Virus record (IMG/VR): IMGVR_UViG_3300008110_000568
Location: 1-40,312 of that record
DNA: 40,312 nucleotides
Source: a virus
Reading direction: 5' to 3' (one strand)
In this document: one piece after another, positions 32,655 through 38,594 of the stretch
Layout of the letters: each line of letters starts with the position of its first letter
Numbering within the stretch: the first letter of the stretch is position 1
The notes under the pieces: model-generated
The model's input: only the letters and a program-made list of their open reading frames with translations
Databases searched by the model: none
Told to the model about the DNA's origin: nothing
Made by a program: the position numbers and the translations under genes

Positions 32655-32730
32655 GGTACAGCAATATTCATAATACTATGAATCGTTAGACCCTATGGTA
32701 GTTCGCTGGAGCGAAGCAGGTAACACTGTC
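32655..32730 (+). repeat. RNA module copy A
   Basis: TAGG-TACAGCAAT (TACAGCAAT at 32657-32665) is followed by a hairpin and then GCAGGTAACACTG starting at 32716. Offset from motif to GCAG is 59 nt. Confidence 0.55.
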
Positions 32731-32831
32731 TAGCATTGAAGGTGGCTATTGAAATAGACTAACAAGCTCAGAGTGATGGCCTGAGTAAAATAAAAGCAGT
32801 CAACAACTAGCCTGTTGAAGTATTCTAGGAT

Positions 32832-32910
32832 GGATACAGCAATTTTTAACATTAAAGACGCACTTGATGCAGTAGACGGTGACCCGCAAGGTTGCAGTAG
32901 GTAAGACAGA
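32832..32910 (+). repeat. RNA module copy B
   Basis: GGATACAGCAAT (TACAGCAAT at 32835-32843) is followed by ACC-cgcaa-GGT and then GCAGTAGGTAAGACAG starting at 32894. The offset is again 59 nt, as in copy A, although the intervening bases have diverged. Confidence 0.55.
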
Positions 32911-33061
32911 AATGTTTAAGCCTACACGCTAACGGAACTGACGACATGATGGAAAGACATCTATGTTATCTAACGCAGAATAAGTTAGGTTATGCTTGCG
33001 GAACTGAACCAATATACTGGGGATGGGGGTAAGCAGAAAATAAAAATCCGTTCCACCCATC

Positions 33062-33095
33062 CTGTTGTTTATAAGGTTATAGACAGCATTTTTTT
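33062..33095 (+). terminator. Possible terminator of the noncoding RNA
   Basis: CTGT pairs with ACAG around an inner TATA/TATA stem, followed by seven T. The stem is weak, so read-through into the DUF2828 gene is likely. Confidence 0.35.
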
Positions 33096-33123
33096 ATAAA
33101 TGTAACCTGAAAGGAAAAAGAGA

Positions 33124-34521
33124 ATGAACTCTTTCGTTGAAGCAGTCTCCACTGTACAAATGGAAACTCGTACCGAAAACGGTATGAAGACTTTTGATTC
33201 TAGCAAGAACTCTCTTGTGGACTTGTTCTTCACTATTGGTGCAAGCCGTGGTAAGGATCTTTCAAAGCAATTTATCACTGCCCTGAAGCAGGACGAAACT
33301 CTGGCTCTACGTCTATTGATGTGGGCTCGTGACGTTCGAGGCGGAGCGGGCGAACGTGATGTTGTGCGTACTATTTTGTTGGCCCTTGAAAAGAACTATC
33401 CAGAAGCCCTGGATCGTATCTTGCCACACTTGGCAGAATTCGGTCGTTGGGATGACTTGCTCATCTTCAAGACCAAGGATGTAAAGGCCAAGGCCTTTAC
33501 CCTAATCGGTAACGCTCTTCGTGAACGTAACGGTTTGGCGGCCAAGTGGATGCCTCGTCAAGGTCCACTTGCGGTAGAAATCCGCACCTTCTTCGGTATG
33601 AGCCCAAAGTTCTACCGTAAGAGCCTTGTTGAAATGAGCAAGACTGTTGAACAGAACATGTGTGCAAACACTTGGGACGAAATCAACTACAGCCACGTAC
33701 CATCGTTGGCGGCTGCTCGTTACCAAAAGGCTTTCAAGAAGCACGATCCAGTTGGATACGAAGCCTACAAGGCCAAGTTGACTACTGGTGAAGCAAAGGT
33801 AAACGCTTCGGCTGTTTACCCATACGATGTAATCAAGAGCCGCAAGTTCGGTGGAGATGACAAGGTAATACAAGCCCAATGGGATGCATTGCCTAACTAC
33901 ATCGGCGACGAGTTGGTCCTACCAGTGTGTGACGTTAGTGGGTCCATGTCGACTCCAGTTGGCGGAAACGCTAACTTGACCTGCATGGATGTTTGCGTAA
34001 GCCTTGGCTTGTACTTGGCTGACAAGAACAAGGGACCGTTCAAGGACATGTTCCTAACTTTCTCTACCAAGAGCAAGTTGCAAGTCTTGAAGGGCAACCT
34101 GATTGACAAGCTGAACCAACTGCAAAGTGCAGATTGGGACATGAGCACTAACCTTCACAGCGCCTTCGAAGCAATTCTGGGCTACGCTGTTAAGGGTAAT
34201 GTTTCGGCAAACGACATGCCAAAGTACATCCTTGTGATGTCTGACATGCAGTTTAACCAATGTGCCAAGCACGATGACTCGGCTATGCAAATGATCGAAA
34301 GAAAGTTTGCAGAAGCAGGATACACTGTTCCAAACATTGTATTCTGGAACTTGAACGCCAAGGCGGATCAAGTGCCTGTTAAGTTTGACAAGAAGGGTGT
34401 TGCGCTAGTCTCCGGATTTAGCCCAGCAATCATGCAGTCAATCTTGGCGGCAGAGGATCTAGATCCTACATCAGTAATGATGCAGACTCTTAACAGTCCT
34501 CGTTACGCAGTAATTGCGTAA
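33124..34521 (+). CDS. DUF2828 protein: Ro60/TROVE-like helical region plus vWA domain
   Basis: This 465-residue protein matches DUF2828. Residues ~18-235 are helical repeat-like with NGMKTFDSSKNSLVDLFF, MWARDVRGGAGERD, LAEFGRWDDL and KWMPRQGP, similar in layout to the RNA-binding ring of TROVE/Ro60. From ~265 a von Willebrand A domain follows with the MIDAS motif DVSGSMS (D270, S272, S274), DWDMSTNLHSAF and VMSDMQFN. Ro60 proteins bind Y RNAs and misfolded RNAs. An AAAGGA ribosome binding site precedes the start. Codons are unusually C/G-ending (AAG, TTC, GAC) versus neighbours, suggesting high expression or transfer. It is preceded by a promoter-driven RNA and followed by a strong terminator. 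Confidence 0.85.
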   Translation: MNSFVEAVSTVQMETRTENGMKTFDSSKNSLVDLFFTIGASRGKDLSKQFITALKQDETLALRLLMWARDVRGGAGERDVVRTILLALEKNYPEALDRILPHLAEFGRWDDLLIFKTKDVKAKAFTLIGNALRERNGLAAKWMPRQGPLAVEIRTFFGMSPKFYRKSLVEMSKTVEQNMCANTWDEINYSHVPSLAAARYQKAFKKHDPVGYEAYKAKLTTGEAKVNASAVYPYDVIKSRKFGGDDKVIQAQWDALPNYIGDELVLPVCDVSGSMSTPVGGNANLTCMDVCVSLGLYLADKNKGPFKDMFLTFSTKSKLQVLKGNLIDKLNQLQSADWDMSTNLHSAFEAILGYAVKGNVSANDMPKYILVMSDMQFNQCAKHDDSAMQMIERKFAEAGYTVPNIVFWNLNAKADQVPVKFDKKGVALVSGFSPAIMQSILAAEDLDPTSVMMQTLNSPRYAVIA

Positions 34522-34529
34522 GTTGTGGG

Positions 34530-34562
34530 TAGGGCATGCCGTGAGGCATTGCCCTATTTTTT
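34530..34562 (+). terminator. Rho-independent terminator after the DUF2828 gene
   Basis: TAGGGCATGCC, a GTGA loop and GGCATTGCCCTA are followed by six T. Confidence 0.9.
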
Positions 34563-34578
34563 AAATTGAAAGGAGTTT

Positions 34579-34791
34579 ATGTACAAAGTAATTTGGAAAA
34601 TAAACGACGACCAATTTGAACGAGAATTTGATAACCTAGAACCAGCAATGGAATGGGCAAAGTCACTAGCATTATTCGTAACCATAACAGGTGGAGAATT
34701 TGAAATAGTGGGCAAATTTGGAGTTGACAGTATTAAAGATGGACTATGTCCAGATGGTATTGATTACAGTTGGAAAAAACGTCGAATATAA
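34579..34791 (+). CDS. Small hypothetical protein
   Basis: This 70-residue protein follows a GAAAGGAG site. It begins MYKVIWKINDDQFEREFDNLE, then a helix (AMEWAKSLALFV), then a beta region and a basic end (SWKKRRI), suggesting a small alpha/beta fold. It is a single-gene unit between two terminators. Function unknown. Confidence 0.6.
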   Translation: MYKVIWKINDDQFEREFDNLEPAMEWAKSLALFVTITGGEFEIVGKFGVDSIKDGLCPDGIDYSWKKRRI

Positions 34792-34793
34792 AT

Positions 34794-34813
34794 GGGCCGC
34801 AAGGCCTTTTTTT
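34794..34813 (+). terminator. Short terminator
   Basis: GGCC, a GCAA tetraloop and GGCC are followed by seven T. Confidence 0.75.
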
Positions 34814-34818
34814 ATTTC

Positions 34819-34847
34819 TTGACATACTGGTAAAAATATTGTATAAT
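34819..34847 (+). promoter_or_regulatory. Consensus sigma-70 promoter
   Basis: TTGACA, 17 nt and TATAAT match the consensus perfectly. It drives the metallophosphoesterase and probably the small-paralogue operon downstream. Confidence 0.85.
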
Positions 34848-34872
34848 TAAGTTTCTCAATGAAAGAAATAAA

Positions 34873-35685
34873 ATGAACATTTCCCTCGTAAGTGATTTAC
34901 ATTTAGAATTTGGATATCAAGAACTGCCCGGCGGTGATGTTCTCATTCTTGCAGGTGATATTTGTGAAGCACGTACTCTTAAGAATGAATTTCACAAAAC
35001 CAAACTCTTGGACAGAGTGCCAGGTGCATTCAAATCCTACGACTTTTTCTACAGTGAATGTGCAAAGTATGACAAAGTGTTTTATGTTATGGGCAACCAC
35101 GAACACTATCACGGTCGCTTTGACAAGACCTATAACGAACTCAAAAGTATTCTTCCTGAAAACGTTACCTTACTTGAAAACGAAGTTGTTGAATATAATG
35201 GAGTTATGTTTTTAGGTGCTACATTATGGACTGACTTGAATAAGGGCGATCCTATTACTGTCTACACGATTAAAGGCTTTATGAACGACTACAAATGCGT
35301 TCAAAACTTTTATCCAGAAAAGAGTCTTTACCATAAATTGACTCCGGAGCATACTGCGGGTGTACATCGTAAGACTAAAGAATATTTTTCCAAGGTACTT
35401 ACTGAAAACAAAGATAAACCATTTGTTGTTGTTACACATATGGCTCCTAGTTTTCAAAGTGTAAACGAAAAGTTTATTCGTGAGACAACTACTAATGGCG
35501 GCTATGCCAGTTCTATGGACGAGTTTGTACTAGACCACGATAACATCAAAGTTTGGGTGCATGGTCACATGCACGATCCTGTAGACTATAAGATCGGTGA
35601 TACTCGTGTTCTTGCAAACCCTAGAGGTTATACTCCATGGGAAGACGGAAACGGGTTTGAACCTGGACTTTACTTTGAGGTTTAA
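34873..35685 (+). CDS. Calcineurin-like metallophosphoesterase
   Basis: This 270-residue protein carries the five metal-site motifs of the family in order: SDLHLEF (D8, H10), LAGDI (D29), GNHEHY (N75, H76), VVTHMAPS (H189) and VHGHMHDP (H232, H234). It should hydrolyse a phosphomonoester or phosphodiester, perhaps a nucleotide or nucleic acid end. The substrate cannot be told. It heads an operon with a perfect sigma-70 promoter, and its stop directly abuts the next start. Confidence 0.9.
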   Translation: MNISLVSDLHLEFGYQELPGGDVLILAGDICEARTLKNEFHKTKLLDRVPGAFKSYDFFYSECAKYDKVFYVMGNHEHYHGRFDKTYNELKSILPENVTLLENEVVEYNGVMFLGATLWTDLNKGDPITVYTIKGFMNDYKCVQNFYPEKSLYHKLTPEHTAGVHRKTKEYFSKVLTENKDKPFVVVTHMAPSFQSVNEKFIRETTTNGGYASSMDEFVLDHDNIKVWVHGHMHDPVDYKIGDTRVLANPRGYTPWEDGNGFEPGLYFEV

Positions 35686-35937
35686 ATGAGCTCAACTGTA
35701 CGCATACCTTGGTCAAAAGATTTTGACAACGAGTATAAATGGAATGAAGTCTGTGCCTGGACAATTGAAAGATTTGGATTGCCAGGAGACAGATTTCAAA
35801 CCAGTGCAAATGTTAACTATATGGACTTTGTTTTTAAAAGTAATAAAGATGCCTTACTGATGGCATTGATGTGGAACGGACAAATTGTGCCCGATAACGA
35901 TCTTACTGTAGAATTTGTAGGTTCAATGTTGTGGTAA
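35686..35937 (+). CDS. Small paralogue-array protein 1
   Basis: This 83-residue protein starts immediately after the metallophosphoesterase stop. The core NEVCAWTIERFGLPGDRFQTS...MDFVFKSNKDALLMALMWN fits the array template: a W-C-x(3)-F-G helix, a short variable loop, an F-x-F/K-D strand and a helix ending in LxW. Its C-terminus extends past that motif. Function unknown. Confidence 0.6.
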   Translation: MSSTVRIPWSKDFDNEYKWNEVCAWTIERFGLPGDRFQTSANVNYMDFVFKSNKDALLMALMWNGQIVPDNDLTVEFVGSMLW

Positions 35938-36161
35938 CAAGAGTTAAAATCAAAGACAAAAATCCAAACGAAGTAATGGACATTGTCAAAGATTTACGTG
36001 ACCAACGTCTTATACAAGGAACTGATTTTGATTTTGCATATTTCCAATCTCAATATGATCCTATATCCGGGCATTTCATAGAGGGAAAACATACTGTGTT
36101 TACATTTTACATAGAAAAATATGCAACTTGGTTTGCATTAAAATACAGCGAATATCTATGA
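35931..36161 (+). CDS. Small paralogue-array protein 2
   Basis: This 76-residue protein starts with GTG overlapping the previous stop. It has a D-I-V-K-D-L-R helix and ends FTFYIEKYATWFALKYSEYL, a diverged form of the terminal helix seen in the array. The WC motif is missing, so membership is weaker. Function unknown. Confidence 0.5.
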   Translation: MVTRVKIKDKNPNEVMDIVKDLRDQRLIQGTDFDFAYFQSQYDPISGHFIEGKHTVFTFYIEKYATWFALKYSEYL

Positions 36162-36454
36162 AAAAGAAAAGGGCACTGGCTAATAGTAGATGGGACGGAT
36201 CTTTAGAAGATTCTGTAACTTACAGTATGGCCGAAGAAATAACACGTGAGATTGATAGAAGCATTGTATGGGGTGTTTTGGAGACTGACGGCTGGGTGCA
36301 GGTAAACCTTGAAAGATTCCAAAACAATCATCATGCTATCGACATCCGGGAGTGGATAGAAGACAAATGTCAAGGAAAGCATCTTTCAAGTGGTAGTAAC
36401 TTTATATTTAAAGACCCTAGAGATGCTACAATGTTTATATTGAGGTGGTCATGA
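36158..36454 (+). CDS. Small paralogue-array protein 3
   Basis: The start at 36158 is chosen because its ATG overlaps the upstream stop, while the in-frame TTG at 36128 would read 10 residues through the upstream gene. The 98-residue product ends SNFIFKDPRDATMFILRWS, the clearest form of the shared C-terminus. The last codons (TTGAGGTGGTCATGA) also supply a Shine-Dalgarno and the overlapping start of the next gene. Confidence 0.6.
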   Translation: MKKKRALANSRWDGSLEDSVTYSMAEEITREIDRSIVWGVLETDGWVQVNLERFQNNHHAIDIREWIEDKCQGKHLSSGSNFIFKDPRDATMFILRWS

Positions 36455-36702
36455 ACTCATTGCAAAGACGCAAAGGTCGTAGATTATTTAGAAAGCTACA
36501 ACATAGTATTCTAATTGATGCTAAAAAACATAGGGACGCGGGTGAATGGTGTTTGGAAAATTTTGGTAAACGCTGGCAAGCTATAGACGGAACTGACGGT
36601 GCGTGGGCAATGTTTTGGGCAGGATCAAAACATCACAACAAATACATATTTCATTTTGTTGAAGAAAAGGACATGATGTGGTTTATATTGAAATGGGCAT
36701 AA
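36451..36702 (+). CDS. Small paralogue-array protein 4
   Basis: The start at 36451 overlaps the upstream stop (ATGA) with GAGGTGG as ribosome binding site. The 83-residue product has a very basic N-terminus (QRRKGRRLFRKLQHS), then AGEWCLENFGKRWQAIDG and ends EKDMMWFILKWA. This is the array template with an Arg-rich head. Confidence 0.6.
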   Translation: MNSLQRRKGRRLFRKLQHSILIDAKKHRDAGEWCLENFGKRWQAIDGTDGAWAMFWAGSKHHNKYIFHFVEEKDMMWFILKWA

Positions 36703-36705
36703 CAA

Positions 36706-36903
36706 ATGATTCCAAGTAATGCAGTATTAGATCACGAATATCATATAGTAGAGTTATATAGATTTTCTCAAAATGCAATTGATTGGTGTATTGAAAAGTT
36801 TGGTCCTGAAGGCTATCGATGGTTCACTACTTCGTCTAACAATAGAAAAATATATTTTGCAGATCCTAAAGATCACTTAATGTTTACTTTGAGGTGGTCA
36901 TGA
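36706..36903 (+). CDS. Small paralogue-array protein 5
   Basis: This 65-residue protein is the most compact member: NAIDWCIEKFGPEGYRWFTTS, then KIYFADPKDHLMFTLRWS. It shows the WC-x3-FG-x2-G-x-RW helix-loop and D-x-M-F-x-LRW end directly. The end again codes for GAGGTGGTCATGA, giving the next gene its ribosome binding site and start. Confidence 0.6.
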   Translation: MIPSNAVLDHEYHIVELYRFSQNAIDWCIEKFGPEGYRWFTTSSNNRKIYFADPKDHLMFTLRWS

Positions 36904-37151
36904 CATTAATAATAGGCGATGAAAAAGAACGAGCTAAACGTAATCAATATTGGCAAATGCTTCGTAGAGCTAACGCAGATTATCGTAAACAAGGGTTTAC
37001 AGATGAGAGGATAGGCGACGATGCTTATGTCTATTATCTAAAACAAAAATACGGTATAGAGATTGAATTAATTGATGGTAAGATTACTTCAAACTATATT
37101 ATAAGAGATGAAAAAAAGTATACAATATTTTTATTAAAGTATGGATCTTAA
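36900..37151 (+). CDS. Small paralogue-array protein 6
   Basis: The start at 36900 overlaps the upstream stop. The 83-residue product is basic at the N-terminus (DEKERAKRNQYWQMLRRA), then YVYYLKQKYGIEIELIDGK, and ends EKKYTIFLLKYGS, a diverged LRW end. Function unknown. Confidence 0.55.
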   Translation: MTLIIGDEKERAKRNQYWQMLRRANADYRKQGFTDERIGDDAYVYYLKQKYGIEIELIDGKITSNYIIRDEKKYTIFLLKYGS

Positions 37152-37152
37152 C

Positions 37153-37458
37153 ATGGCAACAACAATACCTCAACCAAGCGTTCCAAATATCAGTAGTATT
37201 ATAGGCGGTCTTAACATAGGATCTGATCATAAGTTGCGCCCTATGAAAACAGGAAAATCTAAAAGTTGGATAGGGGAATACTATTGGGTGCAGACTCCAG
37301 TAACTGAAAAGAATAAAGATGACAATATTACTGAGCAGGCAACAGAGTGGTGCAGTAAACAATTTGGAAAAAGTGGCAGTAGATGGTATGAAAATTTAGG
37401 TAAATTCTTTTTTAAAGATGACAGAGATATGACTCTGTTTATCTTAAGATGGTCTTAA
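37153..37458 (+). CDS. Small paralogue-array protein 7
   Basis: The ATG at 37153 is preferred to 37141 because it follows the previous stop and has a GGA about 7 nt upstream. The 101-residue product has an extra low-complexity N-terminus and then the template EQATEWCSKQFGKSGSRWYEN...FFFKDDRDMTLFILRWS. Homology to proteins 3 and 5 is plain. Function unknown. Confidence 0.6.
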   Translation: MATTIPQPSVPNISSIIGGLNIGSDHKLRPMKTGKSKSWIGEYYWVQTPVTEKNKDDNITEQATEWCSKQFGKSGSRWYENLGKFFFKDDRDMTLFILRWS

Positions 37459-37733
37459 TAGTGCTACGAATTGAAGAAAACGAAAGTTATGAACAATGGC
37501 TTAATAGAGCGTGTGCTTATGAACACGCCCTTGCCCTCAAACGAATCGAAAAGGGTGAAGATATTAATCTAGTATTAGAAGAACTATCAAAAAATATTAT
37601 GAAGAAATCCTTACATCCAATTCTTAAAGCTATAAAAGATATTCCTAATAACTATGATGCAGAGGCCAGTAGACGAGACTATAAAGAAAAAATGGGCGGT
37701 CGGACAGGCGTTGCAGATCATGTAGACGATTAA
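37449..37733 (+). CDS. Conserved phage hypothetical protein
   Basis: This 94-residue helical protein overlaps the previous gene by 10 nt. Sequence ESYEQWLNRACAYEHALALKR, then VLEELSKNIMKKSLHPILKAI is a conserved phage type I associate with T4-like aquatic phages. The tail KMGGRTGVADHVDD is acidic. Function unknown. Translation could instead start at GTG 37461. Confidence 0.55.
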   Translation: MVLIVLRIEENESYEQWLNRACAYEHALALKRIEKGEDINLVLEELSKNIMKKSLHPILKAIKDIPNNYDAEASRRDYKEKMGGRTGVADHVDD

Positions 37734-37734
37734 T

Positions 37735-38490
37735 ATGACAAGAGTGTTACTTATTGGAGATACCTGTATAGATGAGTACCGTTACGGGACTGTGGATAGA
37801 ATAAGTCCAGAAGCGCCTGTTCCTATATTCAAATTAAATGATGTGGAATGTAGGCCCGGGATGGGCGGCAATGTACAGAAGAATTTAGAAGCGTTTGGTC
37901 TTTCAGTCCATACACTATTTGGGAGTGAATCTAGAAAAACTAGGCTCATTGACCAACGAAGCAAACAACATGTATTGCGGATAGATAACGACATAGAATC
38001 TGTTCCTATTAATATAGGCGAACTCAAAAATGATCTCAAGGTAGATGCTATAGTAATTTCTGACTATTGCAAAGGCTATATAACCTACGAGTTCGTTGAA
38101 GAATTAAGGAAAAAATACAAAGGTCCGATCTTTATAGATACAAAAAAACGTGATCTAGCAAGATTTGATGGTTGTATTGTTAAAGTTAACGAACACGAAT
38201 TTTCTCAAAGGTACAGTATTTGTAAAGACATTATTGTAACTTTAGGATCAAATGGGGCAATGTTAAAATCTTTTAAGAAAGAAGATGAATATTTCCCGCC
38301 ATACCCTGCCGAAGTAGTAGACGTATGCGGTGCAGGCGATACATTTATTTCTGCACTAGTATACAGATACTTAATTTCTGGCAATCTTAACATAGCCATA
38401 GATTATGCCAATCAGGCTAGTTCTATCGCTGTCCAACATAGCGGTGTTTATACCTTAAAACCGGAAGATATTGAATTAATAAAAATTTGA
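37735..38490 (+). CDS. PfkB-family sugar kinase, HldE kinase-domain-like
   Basis: This 251-residue protein resembles the N-terminal kinase domain of HldE (D-glycero-beta-D-manno-heptose-7-phosphate kinase): LLIGDTCIDEYRYG, DRISPEAPVPIFKLN, RPGMGGNVQKN, VISDYCKGYI and the PfkB catalytic motif VVDVCGAGDTF with D202 in GAGDT. It is shorter than the HldE kinase (~320), with the lid region reduced. Substrate is probably a heptose or hexose phosphate. It links to the GT9-like genes at 30479 and 31791 as part of a surface-sugar pathway. Confidence 0.75.
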   Translation: MTRVLLIGDTCIDEYRYGTVDRISPEAPVPIFKLNDVECRPGMGGNVQKNLEAFGLSVHTLFGSESRKTRLIDQRSKQHVLRIDNDIESVPINIGELKNDLKVDAIVISDYCKGYITYEFVEELRKKYKGPIFIDTKKRDLARFDGCIVKVNEHEFSQRYSICKDIIVTLGSNGAMLKSFKKEDEYFPPYPAEVVDVCGAGDTFISALVYRYLISGNLNIAIDYANQASSIAVQHSGVYTLKPEDIELIKI

Positions 38491-38515
38491 CAATCTCGAT
38501 TTTATAATGTATAAA
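38487..38515 (+). promoter_or_regulatory. Sigma-70 promoter for dnaK with overlapping late motif
   Basis: TTGACA, 17 nt and TATAAA precede dnaK by about 80 nt. ATAAATA (38511-38517) overlaps the -10 box, so early and late use are both possible. Confidence 0.6.
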
Positions 38516-38519
38516 TATA

Positions 38520-38557
38520 TATAGCTTCGATACTTTAAAGGTTGAAGCAGGGCTATA
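38520..38557 (+). other. 5' UTR hairpin of dnaK
   Basis: TATAGC (38520-38525) pairs with GCTATA (38552-38557), with TTC/GAA extending the stem. It lies between promoter and the AAGGAG site and may tune mRNA stability or translation. Confidence 0.45.
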
Positions 38558-38594
38558 AGTGGCCAAAAATCTTGCTTAATATAAGGAGAAAATT

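Larger units (their letters stand above)
32632..33095 (+). ncRNA. Structured noncoding RNA candidate upstream of the Ro60-like gene
   Basis: This ~460-nt span has no ORF longer than about 25 codons but starts right after a perfect sigma-70 promoter and ends near a weak hairpin plus T7 tract. Clear hairpins include ATTCATA-atac-TATGAAT (32666-32683), TTCGC-tgga-GCGAA (32702-32715), CTCAG/CTGAG (32767-32785), TCAACA/TGTTGA (32800-32818) and GGATGGG/CCCATCC (33021-33027 with 33056-33062). Two modules share TACAGCAAT and, exactly 59 nt on, GCAG. It precedes a DUF2828 protein with a Ro60/TROVE-like layout, so a Y-RNA-like partner is plausible. It could also be a long 5' UTR of that gene. Confidence 0.6.

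Noticed and set aside
32831-32905. A 24-codon ORF with its own ATG inside RNA module B
   Set aside because: It lacks a ribosome binding site, has no counterpart of equal length in module A, and is shorter than real genes here. I keep it only as an alternative reading of the noncoding region.
32632-33095. Group I intron or tRNA-like element
   Set aside because: No convincing P7/P3 core, no guanosine-binding pairing and no T-loop or anticodon stem could be traced by eye.
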